Part shown: piece after piece, positions 29,864-40,900 of the stretch
Numbering within the stretch: position 1 is the first letter of the stretch
Layout: each line of letters starts with the position of its first letter
Made by a program: the position numbers and the translations under genes
Notes under the pieces: model-generated
Seen by the model: only the letters and a program-made list of their open reading frames with translations
Databases searched by the model: none
What the model was told of the DNA's origin: nothing
Origin: Legionella birminghamensis
GTDB lineage: Bacteria; Pseudomonadota; Gammaproteobacteria; Legionellales; Legionellaceae
DNA length: 64,000 bases
Reading direction: 5' to 3'
NCBI RefSeq assembly: GCF_900452515.1
Contig: NZ_UGNW01000001.1
Location: 2,108,001-2,172,000, forward strand

Positions 29864-30006
29864 CAGCAGATGAGTTCTCGCGCCTATGCCGGACTGGTTT
29901 GTTATCCTTTGGTAAAACTTATTGATTATAAAAATGTATGCTAACATGCAGCTGGATTTTTTCGAGGTTGAATGAATCCTGAATAATAAGTCATATGGAG
30001 ACATGC

Positions 30007-30915
30007 ATGTTAGATTTAAAAAAAACTGCTTTAGCTGTTCTAGTGTCAGTAAGCAGTTCAAGTTTTGCCGGTACAATGGGACCAATATGCCAGCCGGGTA
30101 ATGTTACGGTTCCTTGCCCTTCTACAGCTTGGGATATCGGTATACAAGCCTTATATTTAAAACCATCTTACAGCGCCAACACCATCTACATTGGTTCGCT
30201 CATCACCGGCGATCGCCAGCTGCGAAATGAGTTTAGACCTGAATGGGATTGGGGATTCAAGCTCGAGGGCTCTTATCATTTCAATACTGGTAATGACTTA
30301 AATGTCAACTGGTACCATTATAGTGAAAGAACAACAAGAACCTTTCTTCTGTCTAGCCAGACTTTCCTGATTGATATACCTTTTACCAGCTCAGCCAAGC
30401 CGGAATGGGATGCTGTTAACTTTGAATTTGGACAGCATGTTGACTTCGGTGATTATAAAGATATTCGTTTCCATGGCGGTTTTCAATATCTGCGTCTTGA
30501 GCATGATGTGAAAAATTTTTACAGCCTCAATGCAACAACATATCGAAGTAATTTAGAATTTAAAGGGTTTGGGCCTCGTGTAGGTATGGATATGACCTAC
30601 AATTTCAATGATGCCTTTGCCATTTATGCGAATGGCGCAGCAGCATTGCTTGTTGGTGATAGCGATATTAATCATCATTCGCCAACAACTGGACTGCATA
30701 CCTCTGCCAGCAAATGGACCACCGTGCCTGAACTGGAAGCGAAAACAGGCGCCAAATACAACCACTTACTGGGTACCGGGGTACTGACGCTTGATGCGGG
30801 TTACATGTGGGTTAACTATTTCAATGCCCAGCATGCACTTTCCGATATCCCTGAAGAAACCAATGTTGCCTTTAACGGGCCTTATATTGGTCTGAAATGG
30901 CTTGGTAACGTATAA
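30007..30915 (+). CDS. Legionella major outer membrane protein family
   Basis: 302 residues with a signal peptide (LDLKKTALAVLVSVSSSSFAG) and a beta-barrel body of the Legionella_OMP family: the N-terminal GPICQPGNVTVPCPSTAWDIGIQALYLKPSY is characteristic of that family. Barrel strands include RPEWDWGFKLEGSYHF and FGPRVGMDMTYNF, and the protein ends in IGLKWLGNV. These are porin-like proteins in the outer membrane. GGAGA five bases before the ATG at 30007 sets the start; a start four codons earlier is less likely. This gene is the best taxonomic marker in the window. Confidence 0.92.
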   Translation: MLDLKKTALAVLVSVSSSSFAGTMGPICQPGNVTVPCPSTAWDIGIQALYLKPSYSANTIYIGSLITGDRQLRNEFRPEWDWGFKLEGSYHFNTGNDLNVNWYHYSERTTRTFLLSSQTFLIDIPFTSSAKPEWDAVNFEFGQHVDFGDYKDIRFHGGFQYLRLEHDVKNFYSLNATTYRSNLEFKGFGPRVGMDMTYNFNDAFAIYANGAAALLVGDSDINHHSPTTGLHTSASKWTTVPELEAKTGAKYNHLLGTGVLTLDAGYMWVNYFNAQHALSDIPEETNVAFNGPYIGLKWLGNV

Positions 30916-30923
30916 ATCGATTT

Positions 30924-30943
30924 CCCGGTTGTTTGCAACCGGG
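30924..30943. terminator. Hairpin between convergent OMP and hutF genes
   Basis: Perfect stem CCCGGTTG / CAACCGGG with a 4-base loop, nine bases after the OMP stop. No clear T run follows on either strand, so it is a candidate terminator or mRNA 3'-end stabiliser rather than a certain one. Confidence 0.5.
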
Positions 30944-30967
30944 CTACACAGCAGCTGCTCTACAACT

Positions 30968-32284
30968 TTATTCAACCTTTGAATAAACCCATTTTCCATT
31001 CATTAAAACACCAGCAACTGCCGTCTGATCGCAGCAATAAATCAAGCTCGATAATCGGTTCGCCTTTGTAGCTGCCTCAAGTCGTGGGTGTTTGCTATTG
31101 ATGATTACACAGTCCAAAGGAGAGCCCATATTGAACATATCGCCAGCCCATGATCCTATTGCTAATTTGCCGCCTTGTGAAACCTGATTGAACAATATTT
31201 CCCCACTATTTCCAACCTTTCCCAAACACAGAAGATTTCTTTTTTGGCCTAGCAAACGTTGCCCATAGTCCAGCCAGCGTAGTTCTTCAAAGGGGGATAC
31301 GCCGATGTGACTGTCTGTTCCAATAGAGAAACTGCCCTGATTCTCCATGTAGGCAACTAATGGAAAAATGCCGTCCCCCAAATTGCCCTCAGTTGAAGGG
31401 CACAAAACCACATTGGCATGGCTCTTAGCCAATTGTTTGATTTCATGGGGCAGAAGATGGGTGGCATGAACAAGATTAAAGCGCCGATCAACCGAAACGG
31501 CATCTAAAAACCATTCAACAGGCCTTAACCCTAATACCTGCTTACATTGTTCCACCTCCCCCATCTGCTCGGCAATATGCATGTGAATGGGCACAGACTT
31601 TTCAATTGTTTGACAAAATTCAATAATATTCACAGGTGAAACAGCCCGGATTGAATGAATTCCTGCTCCAATTTTGGCGCGCGAATAATAACTGCAGGCT
31701 TTTTTTGTTGCTTCATATAACCTCCAGTAATCATTCAAGCTATGGGAAATAAAACGACGCTGCTCTGGTTTGTAGTCATTTTTCAGATCATATTGCTGAT
31801 AGAGGACAGGCACCAATGTAATTGCAATCCCCGCCTGCTGTGCGGCATGAACAAGACGCTCCCCCATCTCCGCAAGATTGTTATAGGCTTTCCCCTGTTG
31901 GTCATGGTGAAGATAATGGAACTCTACAACGCTGGTGTATCCCTGCCTGGTTAAATCCCGATAAAGCATCAATGCTGTACGCTCCATTTGTTCTGGAGTC
32001 ATTTCCAGTGCAGTGCGGTACATGGCTTCGCGCCAAGTCCAGAAGTCGTCAGTTTGCGCATGCCGGGATATAAACTCGGTAGCGCCGGCCATTGCGTATT
32101 GAAAAGCGTGCGAATGCGCATTGACAAAACCAGGAATCGCCCAGCCTTTTATTTCTTCTGCCTGCATTGACTCATCGGCTATGGGAGACAGTTTGAGAAT
32201 ATTCCCCTGCTCATCAAGATAGACATAAAGATCATCTATCCACTCGCTTCCATTATAAAGGCTTTCAAATTTTATCAGGCGCAT
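30968..32284 (-). CDS. hutF: Formimidoylglutamate deiminase HutF
   Basis: 438-residue amidohydrolase. Metal ligands and substrate motifs: PGFVNAHSHAFQYAMAG near residue 55, GIHSIRAVSP, HMHIAEQMGEVEQC, LVHATHL and GTDSHIGVSPFEELRWLDY near residues 325-343. TDDFWTWREAMYR is typical of HutF rather than other amidohydrolases. It converts N-formimidoyl-L-glutamate to N-formyl-L-glutamate plus ammonia in histidine degradation. The remaining hut genes are not in this window. Confidence 0.93.
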   Translation of the reverse strand: MRLIKFESLYNGSEWIDDLYVYLDEQGNILKLSPIADESMQAEEIKGWAIPGFVNAHSHAFQYAMAGATEFISRHAQTDDFWTWREAMYRTALEMTPEQMERTALMLYRDLTRQGYTSVVEFHYLHHDQQGKAYNNLAEMGERLVHAAQQAGIAITLVPVLYQQYDLKNDYKPEQRRFISHSLNDYWRLYEATKKACSYYSRAKIGAGIHSIRAVSPVNIIEFCQTIEKSVPIHMHIAEQMGEVEQCKQVLGLRPVEWFLDAVSVDRRFNLVHATHLLPHEIKQLAKSHANVVLCPSTEGNLGDGIFPLVAYMENQGSFSIGTDSHIGVSPFEELRWLDYGQRLLGQKRNLLCLGKVGNSGEILFNQVSQGGKLAIGSWAGDMFNMGSPLDCVIINSKHPRLEAATKANRLSSLIYCCDQTAVAGVLMNGKWVYSKVE

Positions 32285-32413
32285 AATAACCCTACAGACC
32301 GGATGAATATTTCAATTAGACTGTGGAATTTATATTAAATCAATGACCTTGGAAAATTTCCTTCTTACTATTGTTGAGCTACACTTGGAATACAAACCTC
32401 TTAAGCTCATGCT

Positions 32414-33910
32414 ATGAACATTCATGAGTTGTCCAAAACAATTTTATTAATCTTAAGCCTTCTATTGGCGGTGAACTTTTATAATTTTATTCTGAAAAAA
32501 TTTGTTAAGGAAATAAGTCACCATAAAGTCTTATTTGCCGCTGGAGTGTTCCTTTTTTTCAGCGTTCTCTATGCTTTTGAGAAAGATATTACGGCGCTGG
32601 TTAGCGGTAACGATGCACAGCGGTTTATCAAAATCGTTCTGGAATGTTTATGGTGGTTTTCCTTATTTTTTATTGCCAATCAAATCATTCATATTTTTAT
32701 ATGGAAACGGCTTTTACGGCAGTCCGGCATATTGATTCCTAAGATTTTCAAAGATTTGGTTTCTTTATTTTTTTTAATTATCACCGTTGCTGCTATTGTT
32801 CATTTCGTATTCGAAAAATCCGTTTTTGGTATTTTTACCGCTTCGGGGGTTATGGCTATTATTCTGGGTTATTCTGCGCAAGCTACCCTTAGCGACGTCT
32901 TTGCCGGCATTGGTTTAAATACAACCAAACAATTTAGTGAGGGAGACTGGATTATTGTCTATGGGGAAATGCAGACACTGACAGGGAAAGTGATCGATGT
33001 GAATTGGCGCTTTGTGAACTTGCTCAATGTTGAAGGAAATCTTTTATCGATTCCCAACTCGGTAATCTCGCAATTATTCATCGAAAATCTGTCCCAGCCT
33101 CATGCGGTGAACAGACAATCACTGACAATCACTATCAGCCAGGCCATTTCCCCCTATCGGTTTAAACGCATTTTAATCGAAACAGCTTTGCAATCCTGTA
33201 AAGTCCACAATGAACCCGAACCCTGTGCAACACTTATGGAGTGCGGCCAGGAAACAAGCACCTATCATCTGGAATATACTACAGCGGAAATTAACCCTCT
33301 TTTTCTGAAAGATGAAATTTATTCTGTACTCTGGTATCGCTGCCTGCGTGAAAATATTTTACTGACTGGCCAAGTTATAGCAGAAAAGCCAATATTGACT
33401 GCTGATGAAATCAGTCAGTTTCTACAGCAAATCGATTTATTTCATTCTTTGAATGGAGAGGAAATTCAATTCCTGGTGGAACATTGTCATTATGGACTAT
33501 ATGGGCCGCCAGAACGGCTGCTGATTGAAGGCGGCCATAATGATTCCCTGTTTCTTGTTTATAGCGGGTCGGCTTCTCTCTATATTAACAGTCAAACGGA
33601 GAAACCCTTACTTTTTGAAAGCTATGAGGCAGGTAATTATTTTGGGGAAATATCCATGCTGACCGGCGCTGCCTGCCGCGGCTCTCTTTTTATGGAAACA
33701 GAATGCTTAATTATAGAAATTACCCATGACACAATCGGGAAATTATTTGCAGCAAGACCGGAACTGATGGAAAAAATGAGTACCGTTGTGGTCAAAGGCG
33801 TTAAAGCAATTGAAAACCTGCGTCATGCCCAGATTCCTGTTGAAGGAACTGACAGGCATAGTTTGTTACAAAGTTTGCTGGCACATGTACGTTATTTTTT
33901 TAGATCTTAG
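32414..33910 (+). CDS. MscS-family channel with C-terminal cyclic-nucleotide-binding-like domain
   Basis: 498 residues. About four hydrophobic helices are followed by the MscS pore and beta domain at residues 140-230 (GVMAIILGYSAQATLSDVF, then QFSEGDWIIV and VIDVNWRFVNL). Residues 340-460 form a cyclic-nucleotide-binding-like domain: SLFLVYSGSASLYI and YFGEISMLTGAACRGSL, where FGE is kept and the usual Arg-Ser/Thr-Ala is ARG-like (CRGS). A channel gated by membrane tension and possibly by a nucleotide is expected in the inner membrane; ligand binding is not proven. Confidence 0.88.
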   Translation: MNIHELSKTILLILSLLLAVNFYNFILKKFVKEISHHKVLFAAGVFLFFSVLYAFEKDITALVSGNDAQRFIKIVLECLWWFSLFFIANQIIHIFIWKRLLRQSGILIPKIFKDLVSLFFLIITVAAIVHFVFEKSVFGIFTASGVMAIILGYSAQATLSDVFAGIGLNTTKQFSEGDWIIVYGEMQTLTGKVIDVNWRFVNLLNVEGNLLSIPNSVISQLFIENLSQPHAVNRQSLTITISQAISPYRFKRILIETALQSCKVHNEPEPCATLMECGQETSTYHLEYTTAEINPLFLKDEIYSVLWYRCLRENILLTGQVIAEKPILTADEISQFLQQIDLFHSLNGEEIQFLVEHCHYGLYGPPERLLIEGGHNDSLFLVYSGSASLYINSQTEKPLLFESYEAGNYFGEISMLTGAACRGSLFMETECLIIEITHDTIGKLFAARPELMEKMSTVVVKGVKAIENLRHAQIPVEGTDRHSLLQSLLAHVRYFFRS

Positions 33911-33939
33911 GGCTGAATAGGGTTTGTGTGGTTCCCTCG

Positions 33940-34066
33940 GTGGGGGCCCATAGCTATCTACAGAAATGCGGTCGAAGCCCCGGGGATTCGCAGCGGGTAA
34001 AACATTTGTGTAGATAGCTATAGGGTTGGGGCCAAGGGAATTCGGACGTTCTCCCCGGGGGGTACT
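33940..34066. repeat. Paired TAGATAGCTATGGG modules around a GC-rich arm
   Basis: CCCATAGCTATCTACA (33947-33962) and its inverted partner TGTGTAGATAGCTATAGGG (34007-34025) enclose GGTCGAAGCCCCGGGGATTCG, a slightly changed GC-rich module, then AGCGGGTAAAACATT. Further decayed pieces (GAATTCGGACGTTCTCCCCGGGG) follow to 34066. The gap between the MscS gene and the U-box-like gene holds only this. Confidence 0.65.
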
Positions 34067-34100
34067 TGATGTTTTTGAAGGAATATCCGGCTGCGCTCGC

Positions 34101-34784
34101 TTAAGGTATCATTGGTTCGCGTTCAACCAGCAAGCGCTCACTTTGCAGATCTTTTGGCTTTTCTTCCTTAAAAAACCCACAAAACAACCAGTCTATAAAA
34201 GAAGGCTCTTCCCAGGAGAGATACTTTTCAGTTCGTTTAAGCCGCTGAAGCTCTTCTTTACCTGGCTGCACAGGGATTTTAGCCGGGGGATTCTGGGTAA
34301 AATCATATACAAAAAAATTGATGGCGTATTCAATGTCTTCTTCTATATCTGCGTTGCCTGTCTGTTCTTTTTCTGCTCGTATGGCAGCCTTTACAGCCGA
34401 GTTTATATTATCCATAACAAACTCAAGAATTTTTTTAGGAGTTGCCAAGGCATAAGAATTTGCAGTTACACCCTGCGCCTTGCCAAGCGGGTCAGGCTTA
34501 ACGCCTTTGTCAAACCAGCGAGCTAACTCATGGTGATCATAAAGACAGCTGATTTTATCACTGCTGCGCAAATAAACTGGCTTTACAGCCAACTCACAAG
34601 TCAGGGGACATTCAAGCCAATTCAATTCAAGCTTTGGGTATTGCACTTGAAGCAGCTTCAATCTCTCAGCAAGAATTGATAAAGTGGTTGCGGCATTGGG
34701 GCGTATAACTAGCAAATTTTGGGGGACAGTTGAAATGTCATACAGGGTTCGATCGGGATCATTCCATAAATAAACAAAGCGCAC
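34101..34784 (-). CDS. U-box/RING-like protein, candidate effector ubiquitin ligase
   Basis: 227 residues, no signal peptide or membrane helix. Residues 58-105 have the layout of a U-box: LECPLTCELAVKPVYL (as CPIT-x-E-x-M-x-D-PV), then a turn, SCLYDHHELARWFDKG (as Y-x-x-x-x-I-x-x-W) and VKPDPLGKAQ (as DPLT). Canonical U-boxes use no zinc, and the sequence lacks the full Cys/His set of a RING finger. The rest is helical and charged. In Legionella several U-box-type effectors (LubX, GobX, RavN) act as E3 ligases in the host. The domain is a judgement by eye and could be wrong. Confidence 0.6.
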   Translation of the reverse strand: MRFVYLWNDPDRTLYDISTVPQNLLVIRPNAATTLSILAERLKLLQVQYPKLELNWLECPLTCELAVKPVYLRSSDKISCLYDHHELARWFDKGVKPDPLGKAQGVTANSYALATPKKILEFVMDNINSAVKAAIRAEKEQTGNADIEEDIEYAINFFVYDFTQNPPAKIPVQPGKEELQRLKRTEKYLSWEEPSFIDWLFCGFFKEEKPKDLQSERLLVEREPMIP

Positions 34785-34999
34785 GACAAATCATCCTTAA
34801 TGTTTTTAACGATTATATGAGGATGAATAATTCTAGTCAAATAGAAGCACAATGCTCCTTTTATATCAGACAAAATACAACTAGCTCATTGGTAATTGTT
34901 AAGATTAAGACAAAACTGTCAAATTACAACGCAATTTAATTTGTTTCTGCTATATATTTATAAAATAAATTCTAAACAAAGCAGAAGCATAAGGTATCC

Positions 35000-37900
35000 A
35001 TGGCAGCACAGGCAATTTCTGGTGAAGTACAGGCACTTCAGGGTTTGCTGGTTCGAACAAATGAGAACGGACAATGCAAGATTCTTAAACAAGGCTCCCT
35101 TATTCATGCAGGCGATACCGTCGTACTGCTGGGAGGGGGTCATTCGCTGATCAAGCTTTTGTTTCAGCCTGCGATTTCGCTGTTGCCGGATCAGGCTTAT
35201 ACTTTTCAGCTCAACGGGATAAGTCCCCTTCTTAACAAGATACCGGAAACGCCGCTTGAACAATTATTGAAGCAAACGCAGTTGGGCGATACCGATATTT
35301 TTAAACTGATAGAACAGTTAGAAGCTCCTGCTGCGGGTGAAGCGCCCCTCCAGAGCGGCGGAGCCAGTTTTTACACCGATAAACCTTTGTTTAGCTTAGG
35401 CCATGTCGGTGCAGGTTATGATACACGGTTTGCTGAAAATGATGCCCGCTTCGCTATTGAACAAAATAATATTTTAGGGCTTCGCAATCCCAAGCCGGAG
35501 GCGATGCTTGCCTTAAATGACGGTGAACTAACCCTTGATGAATCAATTACTTTAAAATATGGAGACAGTAATGCCAGTCAGGGCAATCTTAGCGATCCCT
35601 TCAATTATGGGAAACCACTGAGTATTGCCGAGGGAGATATTTTATCTTCCAGTGGTTCACAATTTAATCAGCCAGCCAGCGCTATTACAACCCGCTATGC
35701 GCTGGAGCTCGGTGATTCGCCCTCTGCTTTACGCGCCAGCGATGGCAGTCCAATTACCCTGGTGCTTGAAAATGATCGGGTATTGGGTAAAAGCGGCAAT
35801 ACTGTCGTATTCGCTATCGGGATTGATGAAAGCAGCGGGAAAATAACGGTCGTTCAATACCATGGGCTTTATCATAATAACCCTGATTCCACTGATGAAA
35901 GCTTATCTTTGACTAATCTGGTTAAGGCCAGCCTGACTTTAAAAGATACCTCAGGCGATGTGTCCACAGCGACAATTGAAATTGGCAGCAAAATTCATTT
36001 TGAGGACGATGCGCCCCTCATCCATAGCATACAACAAACAGGCCTGGTGGATACCACCATTGAACATCAGGTGATGAATGGAACGATTCAGGTTGACTTC
36101 GGCAGTGATCTGGCAAAAGATTTGACGTTCAGCAGCGACGCCCTGCGAATTTTACAAGCCAGCCAGCTCACTTCAAACGGCGAAGCACTTATCTATAACC
36201 TTAGCCGCGATAGCCATACGATTACAGCGGCTGTGCGGGGAACCGATATTACAGTTTTTAAACTAAGCCTGTCCGCAGTTATTCCCAATGCGGAGCAAAC
36301 CCGAACCCCCTCTTATCAGTTCCAATTGTTTCAAGCCCTGGATCAACCGCCTAATAAAATAACACTGGTTATTCCCATTAAAGCGATTGATGCGGACAAT
36401 GATATCGCCAAGGGAAATATCCGTATTAGCATTACTGACGGTCCTGATGCAGCAGGGGGCAATTCTTCACAACTGATTTCCACCGAAGGGGATTTGGACG
36501 CCATTCAAGGCGCTTATCCGGTGACCACCAATCATCAGTTTAGTATTGAGGCTGGTGTTGACCGACTACTGCCTGAAAGCCTTGGTTTTGCCGATAATTT
36601 TATAAATAGCTTTATTCAGGAGTTTAATCAGGAAATCACTGCTGGCGGCCTGGCCCTGCATGTAACCTCCACGGTGGTCAATGGTGTCATTACTTTAACA
36701 GCTGTCGACACGAACAATGAAGTAGTTCTTCAGCTCAAATTAACCCCCGTTAATATTGGCCAGAATATCCAGATTTCTGCCGAACTCATTCAATATAAAC
36801 CGCTTGATCATCAGAACAATGGCGATAGCAGCGGGATTATAAGGCAAAATGGCAGCAGTATTGATTTTGATCTCCAGTTACAGGCCAAAGACAGCGATGG
36901 CGATCCCTTACAAAATCCAGTTAATCTCCACGTTCAAATTAATGATGCTAATCCGCCGGCACTCGGTCAGGATAGCATTGCATTTACTGAGGCCACTATA
37001 CAGCAAGTGGTTCTGGGGCAAGTTCTCCTGGATTTGGGCAGTGACAAAATAGCCACGCTAGTCTTTGAAGACAGTAATGCGATGCATAATTCGTTAAGCG
37101 GTCTAACCAGCGGCGGTTATCAGACGAGTTATCAAATCAATAACAATGTGCTCAGCATTACAATTAATGATCCGCTAAGCCCAAGCAATGGGCAGGAATT
37201 ATTAAATGTTATTCTGAATACCGATGGCAGTTTCACGGCTACCCTGAAAGGCCCTTTTGATCAGATAAATGATGTTTCTGAACTGCTGTTGACAGTACGC
37301 GCGACGGACAAGGACAGCGATCAGAGTAATCTGGGAGAAATCCACTTAAGCATTCACGATGCGCCCAGTCAATCTTATACCACTCAAGCATCAACCACAC
37401 TCATTGAAGGAGACCTGGTTCCCGGTACTTACCCTGTTACCAGTCCAGTGGCTGATTTTGTTTTGCAAAGCAGCGGCGATCGCCTGCTTCCCGAAACCAT
37501 TCGCTTTGATCCAGCGACTATTAATGATTTACTCAGTGAACTGAGCCAGGAAATTAAAGTCGATGGCCAAGCGCTCGATTTTATTCTGCAGAATAATCGA
37601 ATAATCGGCTCCCTTAACGGTTCAGCCATTGTGGTCATTGAGTTAAGCGCTAATCAGAACAGCAACCAGTACAATGTTGATGGTCATTTGAAAATCACTT
37701 TAAACGGCCCAATTGACCACAACCAGACCAATAATACAGGTCTGGTTCATTTGGCAGGCGATCAGATTACCATTAAGGCTGGCGTACAAATTATAGATGC
37801 TGATGGTGATTCTCTGGCTAATCCGGCGCAGGTTACAATCAGCGTCCTGGACGGCGCCCCGCCACAACTCATCCATGTGGACGATATCAGTCTGGTAGAA

Positions 37901-40900
37901 CCCGTCACAGCAAGCGCCACTTCGAGTTCAGCGCATTTTTTGATTGATATCGGCTCCGATTCGATTAAAACACTCAGTTTTAATTACACCAATGGTGAAA
38001 ACAGTGGTCTGTTTTCGGATGGCCACCCCGTATTGCTTGAAATGAATAATGGCGTTTTGCATGGCTACTATATTGAGAATAACATCAAAGTAGCTGTCTT
38101 TGATGCGACTTTAACCAATCAAGGTAATCAGGCTTTAGTTGATTTTGAACTGTACAAACCAGTGGATCATACTCAAGCTGGCCAGGACACTGTTACCCTT
38201 CCGGTTAATATTATTGCCATTGATACCGATGGCGATAGCGCAACGGTCACTGTGCCTGTCCATATTACTGACTCAGTAGCCAATCCCCAACCTGTTACCG
38301 CCAGCGTGATTGAAGGCGATACAGTCCTTGGTAACCTGTCTTCTTCGTATCAGTTGAATGTCGAGGGGGGACGCCTTTACAGCTTTACAGTGAACGGTAC
38401 GACCTATACCTATGACGCCAGCCATAGCAGTTACTCAGTGACAACCGATAAAGGTTTGCTAACGATTAATCAGGATGGCAGTTGGAGCCTGCAAACTGTT
38501 GATGGTCTGGATCACGATTTTATACAACAGCTGCCTCTTAATTATACCGTCATTGATGGTGACGGCGATTTTGCCAGCAATTCATTAGTCATTACCATTA
38601 CCGACGGAAATCCCTCAAGCGGTGGACAAGCTATATCCACTAGCCTGGTTGAAGGCGATCTGGCGCCGCTCACTTATCCGGTAACGGCCATAAGTCCTAG
38701 CCTGATTGTCCTTAATAATGGTTCAGATCCCTTCGATTTAGGTACTTTCGCCATCCAAAATCCTGCAGCACTGGCAGCTGAGTTGCAGGCGGATCTTCGA
38801 TTTTTTAATACAGTCAGCGGACAGACAGAATCACTCGTCGCCACAGTTAATAACGACAGCATCGTTCTCCGCTCTGGCAGTGGTGAAATGGTTTTGGAAA
38901 TTAAGCTGGTCACTACCTTACAAGCAAACCAGGATTTATCATTAACGCAAATTATCACCCTGTATCAACCGCTCTCCCATCTGGCTTCTAATAATAGCGG
39001 TGTCGTGACATTGATTAATGATCAGATAAGGATTAATTACCAGGTTCAAATAGCCGATATCGATGGCGATTTACTGGTTAATCCCGTTAATTTGTCTGCC
39101 ACCGTGACTGACGGTGTTAATCCGGTTATCAATGATGCGGTCACCATTGTGCAGGATGGATCAAGCAGCAGCTCTGGAGTTATGGATATTAATATTGGCA
39201 GTGATCCGATTGCCAGCATCCGTTTTGACATCAATCAACCTGCTTTGGCTAATCTGACCAGCAATGGTTACAGCACCACCACAACCATTAGCGATCACAG
39301 TATTAAAGTTTTCGATCACAACCAGCAATTACTGGCTGAAATTAGTTTAAATGACAACGGCAGCTATTCAGTCACGTTGAATGGCCCACTCGATCAGGGT
39401 CTTAACAATATTCTCAATCTGCCCTTAAATGTTACGGCAAGGGATAAAGATGGTGATTCAGACAGCGCTGTCCTGAATGTCTCTATTAATGATGGCGCTA
39501 ATCCGCAAGGCGGACAGACTGTAAGTTTGGCAGTAACTGAAGGCAGTTTGTCTATTGCAAACGGCTATCCGGTTAGTGATGTTAAATCCTTCACTGTCGC
39601 CGCAGGGATTGATCGCCTCCTGCCTCAATCTATCCAGATTGATAGCACTGTTATTAATTCTATCCTGAGTGAACTGGGCAGCGAATTGAAATCAGGCGGC
39701 CAGACCATCAGTTTCACTTATGATAATAATACCCATACCATAACAGGAAAGATTGGTAGTAACACAATACTCACCCTGACCGTGAATGCGACGCAAAGCA
39801 GTAATGGGAAAGATGTCGATGTATCGACCACGTTTACACAATATAAACCGCTGGATCATCTGCAAACCGGCAATAATACCGGTTATGTGCATATCAATGG
39901 CAACACAATCAGCATTAACACCCCGGTGCAAATCAGCGACAGCGATGGCGACAAGCTGGCCGCGCCGGTTAACCTGATCACAACCATTACCGACGGTGTA
40001 TTGCCAATTATTAATCCAATAGGCGCTATTACGGTTAAAGAAAGCGATATTAATTCCAGTACAGGCAACCATGCGGGATCTACCGCCGCCTCAACTGGTG
40101 AGACAGCAAACGGTGTTATAACGGTGCAAACAGGCAGCGACACCGTGGCCAGCTATAGCATTGATGTCCAGGCTTTTAACTCCGGTGTCGACGGCCAGTG
40201 GAAATCAGGGGGTGTTCCTATTGTCCTTTCCTATGATGCAGTGAATGATATTTATCGTGGTACCGCCAATGGTGTTAGCAAATTCACCCTCAAAATGAAT
40301 GCCTCGGGAACCTATACCTTCACATTATTAGGCGCGATTGATCATCCTGTTGAAGCGGTCTCCAGTAAAAATAATCTGGATATTATTTTCTCTGTCATTG
40401 CCAAGGACGCAGACGGCGACAGCAGCGCAGTGGCAAAATTACCTGTTACGGTGCAGGACGATCTTCCGGATGCCGTGAATACCTCTTTTGCTGCGATTAC
40501 TGAAGGGGCTACCACCTCGACAGTAGACCTGCTGCCCACAGCTCGAGAAGGGGCAGATACGGGTAAAATTGTTTCAGTTTGGGATGGTAATACGCAATAT
40601 ACAATTACTGGGACTGGCGACAACCAGATTACGCTGCATAATGATGCCAATGGCCAGGTCATCGGTGTGCTCCATGTCTTTGCGGATGGACGTGTCTTTT
40701 TTGTCAGCAGCGCCAACATTGATCATGATGGAGTGAATCTGGTAAAAAATGTCCGCTTTGATGTGCGCGATTTCGATGGCGACACTGACAATGCCAATAT
40801 TACCTTGACCATCAATGATAAAGCCGCGACTATTGCAATAGCCGCCGCATCTGGCGTGGAAGATGTTGGCCGCGACAGTAATGAAGTGCTGGTCAATCCC

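Noticed and set aside
34026-34526. 166-codon open frame on the plus strand opposite the U-box-like gene
   Set aside because: Begins in repeat sequence and runs antisense to a better supported gene; composition is atypical.
34785-34999. Promoter for the giant adhesin gene
   Set aside because: The region is very AT-rich with many -10-like strings, and no -35/-10 pair stood out from the others.
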